From assembly GCA_002179805.1 (NCBI GenBank), contig NAVB01001297.1:1-26641 (forward strand): a stretch of DNA of 26,641 nt, written 5' to 3'. Made by a program: the position numbers and the translations under genes. The notes beneath the pieces were generated by a model. The model ran no database searches and had not been told where the DNA came from. It saw nothing but the letters and a program-made list of their open reading frames with translations. The DNA is from Acanthamoeba lenticulata. Lineage: Eukaryota; Discosea; Longamoebia; Acanthamoebidae. Positions 9,022 to 19,247 of this stretch are shown piece by piece. Each line of letters starts with the position of its first letter. Within the stretch, counting starts at the first letter, position 1.

Positions 9022-11623
9022 TTACTCTGGCGGCGACTGCTCGGCGGAGCCCGCAGGAGGCACAAACACGACTGGAGCAGAATCCGCAGAGGGCTCCAGC
9101 GCGCCCAAGAGCAGGCTGCGGCCCTCCTTTCGCTTGATCTTGGCGTGGATCACGTAACGCTGCTCCACGTAGGCCGAATAGGGTACGTTCCATGGCGGTC
9201 CGTTGGTGTCGTTCTCGTCGATGGCAAACTGCACAGTGTGTGATGAGTGGCCCTTGGGCATCTCCACGGCAAACCACTTCTCACCCACGTGCTTCTTCTT
9301 GCCCTTTCGCTTGCCGTGGCCATCTGCCTCGGCGTCTTTCTCTTGATCGTGCCCCTCCTCGCAGCGCTCCTCCTCCTGCTCCTCCTCCTCTCCGTCGTCT
9401 TCCTCATGGTCATGGTGCTCATCCCCCTCCTCGCACTCATTGTCGTCACCCGGGTGCTCGGTCTCGGAGTCGTGGCTGCCGTCGTCGGAGGGAGTCCTAC
9501 AGGACGGACCTGCGCCGGCCGGTAAGTATCCGTGGTCGGCGGCCTCCTTGGTCAAGCGCTTCAAACGCTGCTTGCGTGCGTGGCGGTCGAGAGTCACGGT
9601 GGTGAACGAGTCCCGTAACACGGGCGATCGCATCTGCTCCTCGGCACTCACCACGAGGAAATGGAAGTCGACGGGCGAGTTGTTCTCCACGTCCACTTGC
9701 ATTTGTATCTGCCGTCACAAACGCACGCTAACATGTCAGGGAGAAGCAGGCCCGATGAGAATCTTGTCCTCATGGAGAGAGGCATTTGGGGGCACCAATT
9801 CGCCGAGATAGAAGCCGGTCTTGGGCAGCGAAATCGTGATCTTGATAACACCATTCAGATAAGACGTTGTCGTCCGCCCTGGGATGTGCTGGTGCTTGGC
9901 CTTGGGATGACCATCCGCCGAGTGACCGTGTACCCCCCCCCCCACACGCCCGGGCATTGGCGATTACAACACTGGCCGGACAGTTCCTAGCAAAGAGGGG
10001 AGAGGGGGCTGCAAAGAGAGGGAAGGGAGGGGGAGGAGGACGCACGAGGAGGGTCTGCTCGTAGCGGGGCCTGGGCATGACGACGAGGCGATGCGCGTGT
10101 TTGGGCGTCCAGTGGTCTGGATGGAACCGCGGGTAGGCAATCACCGCCCGCAGCTTGTACGACACCGAGTAGAGCAGCTGGTAGGCCGTCCTGCATTCGC
10201 ATTGCCCCCCCCCCCAAGGTGAGGACCTGACCTGACCTGACCTGACCTGTGCTGCTCTGGGCTGGCGTGTGCGCACACGAGTGGGGCCGTACCGGCAGAA
10301 GGTGGGCGGCGTGAGGGCGGCGCTCGCGTTGATCTTAAAAGGGAGGCGGTGGGTGCCGTGTTCGTACACCACCTTCCGCTCATGTCGCTGCGAGATGGGG
10401 ACGTCATCGCTCACCGACAGAGCCAGGTTCATGATCCTGCTCCTCACCGTCCTCTGCGCAATAGGCAACCGCACGCCGCGTCAGCGCCTTGGCAAGGATA
10501 GCGCTCTCGGGGTACTAAAGCCAATGGGAAGGAAGAATGAAGATAGATAGAGGCAGAGGGCGCACTTGATATCTGCCTGCGCCGCAAGAATGGAATTCCT
10601 TGCCGGACACCACGACGTATACCCCGTGCGTCACGATCCGGGACGACGCGACGTTCAGCACAACCTGCACGCGTGCCGCAACATGCGCGGCTGAGCGTGT
10701 GCGGCTGGCCATGGAGAGTGCGCGGAGAAATCTAGGGCGCGGGCGCAGAAGACGCACCTCGCCGGTGATGGCGGGCTCAAACGTGCCGGCAGCCGTGAAG
10801 TGGTTGGTGTCGAGGCGCACCACGATGCTGTCCCGCTTCCGGTCGCCCTTGGGCACATCAAAGGTGGCCCGGTAGCGCGCTCTCCAGTCCACGTTATCAG
10901 CGATGACCGGACGTTCTTCGCCCTCCGCGTCACCATCATCACCATCACCATCGTCGGGGCGCTCTTCAAAGCTCTGCCCCCGGGCAGAAGGGGTGCCCCC
11001 CGCGTGAAGCCTTCTTAGTCAAGATGCGCGCCAACAGCAGCGGATGCCACCACGCGGGTCGAGACCGTACAGCACTATGTCGTCGGGATGACCGGCCGCT
11101 TCCGGAGTTGTCATCAGCGAGAGCGAGGATGTCGTCGTTTTCGGCCAGCGCGTTCTCCAACTTCTTCTCCCTTTTGGCCGCCTGACGTGGGCAAGCCACA
11201 ATGTGAGGTGAAAGACGAGGAGCCGAGTGTGGCAGGCGAATCGTCAAAAACACGTACGAAGAAGAGACGCCGCCAGATGGCAGGCTCCAGGGAAGCCGCA
11301 TACCATGCGCGGCAGGTGCCCCCAGCTGCCGCAAGCTCCCGTGGCCCCTCAACGCACGACAATATGTGCACCACCAGCTTCGTGCCGGGAAGTTGCGCGC
11401 TTGAGATAAGCGCCTCTCCCCCCCCCCCAAAGTGCGCCAACGTGTGCAAGGGGGCAAGTGGTGGGGGCTTTACCTCGGCCGGCAGAGAGTCGAAGCGAGG
11501 CGTGTCCGGCGTGTCCTCAGATGCGTGCGGCAGTTCAGAGTGGTGGTGCAACAATTTTGTGGAGCGCCGCACATAGCGTTTGACCCGCCCGAGGACCTTC
11601 CGCTTGGGTTCCCTCGCTTCCAT
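9022..11623 (-). CDS. F-box plus arrestin-domain protein
   Basis: Nine exons (11623-11474, 11413-11258, 11181-11071, 10973-10758, 10664-10566, 10453-10293, 10190-10046, 9900-9796, 9708-9022) give 609 residues. Residues ~58-102 form an F-box (LPGTKLVVHILSCVEGPREL, then CRAWYAASLEPAIWRRLF), the Skp1-binding motif of SCF ubiquitin ligases. From ~175 an arrestin fold follows: VRLDTNHFTAAGTFEPAITG and HGVYVVVSGKEF; HGTHRLPFKINASAALTPP with SVSYKLRAVIAY (N-lobe); and ITISLPKTGFYLGE with VDVENNSPVDFHFLVVSAEE (C-lobe). The last exon holds a long Glu/Asp/His-rich insertion ending in a Lys/Arg-rich stretch (~430-490) inside the C-lobe. A plausible role is a substrate adaptor linking arrestin cargo to SCF. 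ATG 11623 is the first ATG in frame. The first intron (11473-11414) ends in a weak acceptor (GAG) and is in frame, so it may be retained. Confidence 0.8.
10225..10249. repeat. (ACCTG)5 pentanucleotide repeat, CAGGT on the sense strand
   Basis: Five perfect pentamers in the intron between F-box-arrestin exons 10453-10293 and 10190-10046. On the sense strand the unit is CAGGT, which contains both a CAG acceptor core and a GT donor core in each copy. Confidence 0.92.
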
Positions 11624-12300
11624 CGCTGGCCCGGAACAAGAAGGTGAACTAAAATTTATCCACTCCTGCTTTAGCCTTTCCCCGCGACATTTCCAACTTG
11701 AAAAAAGGCGTTTTTCTTCCGGCGGCCCAAAGCTGCTGACCGACAAGTTTGAGCTTTGGTTCCTCTGTTTCCGCCGCAATGCCGCCAGGTCGCGGCCAGC
11801 TACGCAGTGTCAGCAGCCAGGGGCAAGCAGGCCAAGGGTAAAAAGGAGCGATCAACCGATGTTGTTCACAAGGTTAAGCTTCAACCCTTGTAATCAGCCC
11901 CTTCAGGCCACCGCCCCTTTTGACGAATTTCTGGCACGCTCAAGGCAAGCCCTATGGGGCCTGCGAAATGGGAAAGTTCACTGGGCCGCGACAGGTGATC
12001 GTGTGCAGATGCGCATGCTTCCCTTGAGAACGCCACACGCCATTAGAGTACGCTCAGGCGCCTGTGCACCGAAGGGGCGCAAATAGCGGGGAAGTGTAGA
12101 TTTAAATCCTGAAATTTCACGGAGCGTCTCCTATCCGACGTCGCGCAGAAGAAAATGGTTTTACATCGGCCAAATTAAGAGTTGGCTCTTGCTCCTCCTG
12201 TGGAAGCTTTTCTTCATCTTACCTGCCGCGCCTTCCACTACCCTTTTGGCAACCAGCCACATCTTTATCGTATATCAGCTGCTCCACCACTTCACACTCC
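11624..12300. promoter_or_regulatory. Divergent promoter region, F-box-arrestin / BIR-kinase
   Basis: A 677-bp spacer separates two divergent start codons (minus-strand ATG 11623, plus-strand ATG 12301), so it should contain both promoters. The half next to the kinase gene is noticeably more AT-rich. A TATA-like stretch (cgtatatc, near 12270) lies about 30 bp before the kinase ATG, but I cannot tell whether it is functional. Open frames inside show no domain similarity and are not called. There is no repeat or RNA gene that I can see. Confidence 0.4.
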
Positions 12301-15300
12301 ATGTCTGGTGCGTTTTCGTTCCTTTTTTTGCTGTGTGCGACATCACTTTATTTATGCTCATGATTTGTTGCCATTTACACGTGTGAAGACGACGACGTTA
12401 GTCGCGATGTGGGCTTCATTGTTTTGACATCACCGGGACGAATATGGACGTTCCGCCTCTTGCAGCACATCTCCAAGTACGTCTTGATGAATCCCTCCCC
12501 CCCCCCGCGGGGGCGCCTTATCTCACACTTGGTTTGCTCCTCCTTTTCTCTCAGCGAGGAGACCAAGGAAGAGCTGGCCTGGGCCGGACTCTACTCGACG
12601 CGCGGCACCCACGCACAGGGCTCGACCCACTCCACCGACGCTGCTGGTGCGTCAACTATCTGCGCCCGTGAGTGGCCTCCGTGTGTGATTTGTGACTGTT
12701 GGTGGACCACCACCATCAACTCACCGACGTGAGGCGCCAACTCGGCAGAGATCAAATGCTTCGGGTGCGGGTGGACGCTTCCGGGCGGGGAGAACGCACG
12801 CCTCGACGGCGCGTGGGAACGACATCGCGCCGCGGTCGGACGCGCGTGCAAGTACGCGGCGGCTCGACCGGCCGGCCAGCCCCTGGCCCAGTACGCTCAG
12901 CAGCGCGACACGCTCGCTCTCCAGCAACTGCTCCTCGTACGCACATTTCCCGCCCTCGCCTTGCCGCTCACTGGCTCGCTGGCTCACGCCCTGGCCTGAC
13001 CGCAATCGAGCGCAGAGCTTGGGCAAAAAGCTCCGTGCGGCTGAGCAGGTGCACGACACGGCCGCCCTGGAGAAGATCCGGCGCAAGGTTCTGTTCGTGG
13101 TATGACGCGTCGGCTTCCCTCTGCCCCCTGTCCGACCCCCCCCCCAATCAAGTAACTTACCGAACTTACCGCTGATCGATGATCGTCATTGGCGGGCATG
13201 GACAGGTGGCGATCAACAAGGCGCAGATCGAGGCCGTGGCGGAGCTGAAGCAGGGGTTCGGCGTGCTGGCCAAGCATCTCGTCAGCCCGGCCTGCCCGCG
13301 CTCCCTCTCCTCGCCCGCGGTCTCGCCCTCCACGTCTGCGGCCTCGCCGGAGCAGCACGGCCTGGCGTTGACCGCCGCGGCCACGGCGACCTACCTGGCC
13401 ACCCCGGACTACTCGGGCGTCTATGACGACACGTGCTCGTCCTCGGGGCCCTCCCCAGCCAGCACGCCCCCGACGTCCAACCCGTCGTCGTGGTCGACGT
13501 CGGCGGTCATCCCAGTCACCGCCACCTCCGACTCCTTCTATCCGGTCTCCACGGAGAGCTCCCCGCACACGCCCTCTCGAGACCGCGCCCTCTGGAACAA
13601 CGACGACGTACGCACGACCACATGGACACACGCCCACCAGCTGCCCCCACGCTCACGCACACGCACACACACACACACACAAACGCGTGCGCACATGGAC
13701 GACTGCAGACGCTGAAGAAGCAGCTCATGGAGTACTCGTGCGATATCGCCACCGAGACAGAAACTGAGCTGACCGAACTCGACAGCGACATCGACACCAC
13801 CACCAGCGAGAGCACCGACGACTCCGTACGCTCCCCCCCCCCCTCCATTCGTCCCACAAATCTCCTCGTCGCCGTGCTCATCTCCTCGCTGTCGTTGTCG
13901 TGGCGCCAGTTTGCATCGGAGAGCGGAGACGGCGACGACGCGCTGCGGCAGCGAACTGGGCGGCCGCGCTACAAAGAGATCGACTACGCGGAGCTCAGCT
14001 TTCACGAGAAGATCGGCTCCGGCGCCTTTGGCACCGTTTGGCGGGTGCGGCCCTCCTCTCCTTGGGCCATCCTCCATTGTCGATCCCCCCCCCCCGGTGG
14101 ACACCACCGAAGAAGCTGACCGACCAACCGGCGCCGCTGGTTGTGGTTGTGGTCATTTGGGGGAGGAACAGGGCGAGTGGCGAGGCGGGCTGGTCGCCAT
14201 CAAGATCCTCCATGACAGCGACGTCTTCAACCGCCGCGTGCTTCACGAGTTCCGTCGCGAGGCCGAGACCATGCACGTCGTCGGTACTGCACCGCCCAAC
14301 GCGCGCGCCAGAAAGAAAATCCCCGCACCGGACTCCTTTTGGTTTCTGGGGCGCACGCGTTGGCTGACGCAGCTTGTGGGCGCGCCGATCACCGCGCAGG
14401 CAACCATCCGAACGTGGTCAAGTTTATTGGGGTGTGCTCCAAGCAAGGCCACTTCTGCATCGTGTCCGAGTTCTGCGCCAAGGGCAGCCTCGAGCGCCTC
14501 GTCCGCGGGGACCAGCGCAAGAGCCTCTCCCTCCGCACCATCGTCCAAATGGCCCGCGACGCCGCCGCCGGTACCGCCTCTTCCCCCCCCCATTCCCTCC
14601 TTCCAGCTTACGCTCCCCTTCCTCTCATGCCTCTCATGCCTCCTCCTCCTCCTTGGCGTCTCGCACATGCGCACACATGTCTCCGCCATGCGCATCACCA
14701 GGAATTCTGCACCTGCACTGCGAGTCCGTCATCCACCGGGTACGGCGGCCCTCTCTTCTTCCTGCTCCTCCTCCTCCTCAAGCCAAGGTGGGATGGGAGG
14801 AGAAGAAGAGCTCACGTTGAGGCGTGGGTACCCCTGTTCGGCGCACACACATTCATACACACAGGACATAGCGGCGCGGAACATCATGGTGGGCGACAAC
14901 TACTCGGTGCACGTGGGCGACTTTGGATTCGCGCGAGTCAAGGACAAGAACGCCTCCAGCGCGTTCACTTCCACCATTGGACCCGTACGCCCCCCCCCCC
15001 CAGTTCCTCCTTTCATTCACTCTTCATTTTCGAAAACGAAAATTGGGGCGAGACTGCGTCCTACTTGAGCCCTTTTTTTATGTTTGCTTAAATCCGTATC
15101 TACCACACACGCACACCACACACAAACCTGCGGGGATGCTGCTGCGCGTGGTGATTGGACAACACACAGGCCAAGTACATGGCGCCCGAGGCCATCAAGG
15201 AGAAGAAGTACTCCGAGAAGTCTGGTGCGCCCCCTCCGCCCCGGGCTGCCCAATGGGCCACATGCATACATTTAGGGTTCCAACCAATTGCGGAGGTCAA

Positions 15301-15867
15301 ATCGCTAACGGATGCCCCCGCCATGTTGTGTGTGTGTGTTTATGTGTGCTTGATCACATGCGAACCCAACACAGACGCCTTCAGCTTCGGAGTGCTCCTG
15401 TGGGAGGTACGGACGCCGCTTCCACCCAAAAGGGGACGGACTGAGGGGGATGACAGACGGGAACTCACCCGCGTGGTTGCTGCTCCTCCTCCTGTTACTC
15501 CGATCGTGATGATCTGCAGATGGTGACGGGCAAGGAGCCGTGGGAGGGCTACCGCTCGCTGGTGGAGATCGCCATCGGCGTGTCGTCGCGAGGCTGGCGG
15601 CTGCCTGTCCCCGATGACTGTCCGCCCCAACTGGCCGGTGCGCATCGCCTTCCCCCCCCCCCCAAAACCAATCAACGCGCCGCCGTTCCCGATCTGTCCT
15701 CTCACATGATGGGCTGGCGGCTGTTTGTTGGCTGTCCAGACCTCATGCACCGATGTTGGGCGACGGACCCAAAGGAGCGGCCCGATTTCCGAGCCATCCA
15801 CCGAACCCTCAACCACTTCCTCCTGGCCCTCCCGGCTGCCGACGAGCCCTCGTCCTCCTCCTCGTAA
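12301..15867 (+). CDS. BIR-domain / tyrosine-kinase-like protein kinase fusion
   Basis: Sixteen exons (12301-12307, 12389-12476, 12555-12646, 12749-12936, 13016-13099, 13206-13607, 13709-13825, 13910-14044, 14172-14283, 14400-14570, 14702-14739, 14865-14984, 15170-15224, 15375-15406, 15520-15637, 15740-15867) give 628 residues. Residues ~20-97 resemble a BIR zinc domain: R20-x-x-T-F24, EELAWAGLYS, then C66-F-G-C69, H88 and C96 as the four ligands. The spacing is Cx2Cx18Hx7C, slightly longer than the usual Cx2Cx16Hx6C. A Ser/Thr/Pro-rich linker and an acidic stretch follow. The kinase domain (~355-615) has GSGAFGTV (G362-G367), VAIKIL (K382), E401, HRDIAARN (D479, N484), DFG (D497) and MAPEA (E525), so it should be active. 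HRDxAARN is typical of tyrosine kinases, while the overall sequence fits amoebal TKL kinases. The 7-nt first exon is the least certain part. Confidence 0.85.
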
Positions 15868-16035
15868 GGATAAGTGGTGCTGTACAGCATGCTGGTAATG
15901 TTAAACGTATATAGTTGAGTCGTGTAAATACAACAATGCCCCATCTCTCTGTTAGTAACCGGACCTCTCTCGTCTCTCCTCCTTTTTGGCGCCATTTCAT
16001 TGCGCCATGTCCCTGGGGGGAGGGGGAGGGGCGCT
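15868..16035. other. Convergent 3' spacer
   Basis: A 168-bp spacer between the stop of the BIR-kinase gene (plus) and the stop of the NDK gene (minus). It must contain both 3' UTRs and poly(A) sites, which may overlap. The first half is AT-richer (around 15890-15930). I see no canonical AATAAA on the plus strand. Confidence 0.45.
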
Positions 16036-18849
16036 TCACTGGCGGGCGAGGGGAGACGCCGAGGAGGAGGCCTGCAGCCAGTCGAGGATGATGGCCTTTT
16101 CCTCGGCAGGCTCGTCGCCCATGAGGCCCACGATCCGCCGCTCGCGCAAGGCGGCCTCCGGGCTGTCCGAGGCGTGCGCCCCGTTGCGCATGAGGTCGTG
16201 CCTAGATGATGAAGGCCAGTTCTAGATCAGATTAAGGCCAGACTAGGCCAATCCCACAAAAAACTGCTTTTGCGGTACGTGCCCGTAGTCGCTCCGGATG
16301 GTGCCCGCTCGCGCCTTCTTCGGGTCTGGTCGGTATTTCCCGCCACAAAACAACAACAACAAGAGGGCGATCATCAGCCGCGAGTTCAATGGCCGTGCGC
16401 GCATCGGCGCGCGTACCGGTGACGCCGAGCTTGGTGCGGATGATCTCGATGGCGTTGTCGCCACGGTAGAGGAGGGCGAAACACTTGGCGGGGCCCGGCT
16501 TGGCCAATTCAGCCTCGGTCTTCACGTCGTTCGGGTGCACTCCTGCCCTCATCCCCCCCCCCACCACCACATCGCCAGCGGCCATCAGAAGGCGGACCTC
16601 TGCCTTGTGACGAGGCCCCGGGGTTCATGACCCATCATATCAGGGAGGGAGGGGAAGCGCGCAAACCGGTCATGTAGTGGATGATCTTGGCCACCTCGGC
16701 CCGCGCGTGCTTGTTGATGAGGACGTCGCTCATCTTGCTAAAGTCCTGTTCGGTTACATCAAAGTCAAAGGCGCCCGCCATCCTGTGCATTCGTTGAGTG
16801 TGTGTGTGTGTGCGAGTCAGTGTCAGGTGGCGGCGTGAATCGCGGTGGCCTCGATTAGGTGTGGGGGCCCGAGGTCAACGGACCGCTGTGTGAGAGTCTC
16901 GTCGAGGTTGGGCTTGAGCTTCTTCACAAATACCGACTCGAGGAAGCCGTAAAACTCGGTCGCCCTCCGCACGCTGCCTCCCCAGAGTTTGGGTCAGTTG
17001 CGCAGACCGCCCATGCCTCCAAAGGAGGACGAGGCGGAGGAGGAGGCACACACACGCGGCAGGCGGAGCAGCTCCACGCACCTCATGCAGAACACGCGGG
17101 CGCCGATCAGCTGAAGGCCGGTTGTGCCGAAAAGGTCGATGATGTGGCCCGGGAGGGAGGACGCCCGCTGGAGGTTGTCGGGCTTGATCATGACGAGGCC
17201 CGTCTGCGTGGCCCACCCGACTGGACGCGCCCAGCCCACACACGCATCAGCCACCTGGCTTTCCACTTGGGGGGAGGGGACGGGGGGGGGGGCACGCACG
17301 CGGCTGGTGACGCTCCTCGGCATTGATGGCGCGGAGGGCATGGTCCGAGTCCAGATAGTTGGTCAGCAGCTCCAGGCAGCGCCGGTTCGACTCGTCGCTC
17401 TGCGGCACCACCTGCGTTCCCCCCCGGGGGGCCCAACAGCCACATGAGACATGAGACATGGGCATGAACAGACGCCAGCACCACCGCCACCATCGAGCTA
17501 TAGCCAACAACAACAAGGGGGGGGGGGAAGGGGGAAGATAAAGAGGGGCAGGCGGAGACGCTTTACGACGGCGGGCTGGAAGACGGCGATCTTGCCCGAC
17601 TTGTCCCGGAAGTAGTCTCCGTAGGTGCCCCGAATGGTCTTGCCTGTCCCATCAAACCCCCCCCCCAAAATGCCCACAAATGCCCCGTGTAGGTGGCTTG
17701 TGAGCGGTCTACCTCCCCCAAATGACTGCCGCCATCGCCATCTTGCTGATGCTGCCTCTTGCATGGGGGGGGGGGGGCTGAGCAGATGCTCTAGGGATTT
17801 GGGAAATGGATGGGAGGAGCAAGGTAAGGACGAGGGCACCAAAGTCGTTGGGAGCCGGCACGTTGGCTCCGACGACGTCACTCAGCACTTGGCGCGTCTT
17901 GTTGCTGCCGGCGAAGAGAAGGAGCATCACGTCGTTGGCGATCCCATTCTCCTTGAGCTCCTGCTCTTCCCCCACCACCACCACCACCCACCACCACCGG
18001 CAATCGGCGGAGGACACTCAAGGGTCAATGTTTCGGCAATCACGCGCTACTGGCCCTGTCAGCGAAGATGAAAAGAAGGAATGAGAGGAATCGCACCTCC
18101 TCCCCAAAGATGTTGAAGTAGGAGTCGATGAAGGTTTGCTCGTAGGAGTCCACCACCTTGTATGTGAGGGGGGGGGGAGGGGAGGGAGGGCATCAGCCGA
18201 CCAAACATGAAAGAGGAGCCTTTCCTCTTTTTCCCCCCTTTTCTCGCATGAGCCAAGCAAGGGCCCTGGTGGAAGGAGGAGGAGGAGGAGGAGGCCCAGA
18301 GGAGGCCTGGAGGAGAACAGGTACGGCGTCTTCGTGCACGGCGCGCAGCATCTCATCGTAGAAGGCTTTGGTCATGCGCGCCGAGGGGCGTAACATGCGC
18401 GCGCCCACAAACTGGAGCTCGGGGGTGGCCAGCAGGCGCGCCATGATGCCGCCCGTGAGGCTCTTGGCCAAGCTGGGGCACGATTGGGGGGTCAGGTTCT
18501 TTCCAACACCGATGGACGAGGCTGGCAAAGGAGGGGACGAGATGAGGTGGGCAGGAGCTTGCCTCTTGGGCGTGATCAGGGCAAAGGAGAGCTGTTCATC
18601 GGCGCTGACTCGGTTCACCGCTGTGAAACGCTTCTACAAAAGTGGTCCCGCAGCAGTGCAGGCGTGGGTAGGAACAGCAGGGCTTGAGCAACAAGGGGGA
18701 ACAAAGAGGTGTACTTGGTGCGTAGACGCGGCAGGAAGGTTGCCCGTGAGTCTCGTGCTTGAGCAGGTAGTGGCCCTCGGAGCGACGAGAGGAAGCGCTG
18801 GCCAGGAACACGCAACAAGCCCAGTTCTCTTCGACAAGGCTGTCTTCAT
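16036..18849 (-). CDS. Long two-domain nucleoside diphosphate kinase, probable mitochondrial
   Basis: Thirteen exons (18849-18715, 18630-18563, 18472-18325, 18156-18097, 17960-17840, 17643-17567, 17411-17300, 17220-17082, 16973-16884, 16782-16667, 16542-16417, 16325-16283, 16201-16036) give 466 residues. The enzyme moves phosphate from NTPs to NDPs. The first NDK-like unit holds LSFALITPKS, SLTGGIMARLL and ANVPAPNDFG with IRGTYGDYF. The second holds TGLVMIKPDNLQR, PGHIIDLFGTTGLQLIGARV, KCFALLYRGDNAIEIIRTKL, DPKKARAGTIRSDYG and RNGAHASDSPEAA, whose histidine is the expected phospho-acceptor. The family is the long bacterial NDK form, not the short eukaryotic NME. The first ~45 residues are rich in Arg, Ser, Thr and Ala with no Asp or Glu, like a mitochondrial presequence. 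Introns 18562-18473 and 16282-16202 appear to be GC-AG. The junction of exons 1 and 2 has an alternative phase-consistent reading, so the N-terminus is less certain. Confidence 0.85.
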
Positions 18850-19247
18850 GGTTGGTTTGTTGAGTTGTCAAGCGTGTTAACGAAACAGAAGAGGGCTAAC
18901 AGAGACAAGCTGCTCCAGCTCAGCCGGTGGCGAGCCAAACTGTGCGAGTGGGGGAACCTTGTCAACAGGTGTGTCTAGCACATTTCGTTCGGTACTGAGA
19001 GAAATTCAAAACTCCATTATCATTACTGGCGTGCTTGTAATTTCTCAACCTCTCGCCTTCTTTTTCCTTTACCCCTGTCGGGGTGAGCCACCGCGGACAG
19101 TGGAGGTTAACCGTTCTGGATTCCTAGCCTGCTACCGCTGACGGGGGACAGCAGAAGAGGGAATTCAAAACGCGCTCCTGTTCTCCGGCTGGCTCGCTAC
19201 TGATTTCACCGGACAAAGGCTTGTCTGCTGGTGCCATCTGATTAGAC
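18850..19247. promoter_or_regulatory. Divergent promoter region, NDK / acidic protein
   Basis: A 398-bp spacer between minus-strand ATG 18849 and plus-strand ATG 19248. On the minus strand, 18955-18890 can be read as a short exon-like segment (APPLAQFG-type frame) that could be a 5' UTR exon or an alternative N-terminus of the NDK gene. I could not join it convincingly. AT content is higher around 19000-19070. No RNA gene or repeat is evident. Confidence 0.35.

Noticed and set aside
11624..11779. Upstream extension of the F-box-arrestin protein from 11779
   Set aside because: The codon there is TTG, not ATG; the first ATG in frame is at 11623.
11580..12086. Plus-strand open frame in the divergent spacer
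   Set aside because: It overlaps the first arrestin exon antisense, has no recognisable domain and no suitable splice partners.
12444..12671. Alternative start at 12444 with a small protein ending at 12671
   Set aside because: Its frame gives no BIR-like sequence after splicing and stops early. The frame beginning before 12409 joins smoothly into the zinc-binding exon.
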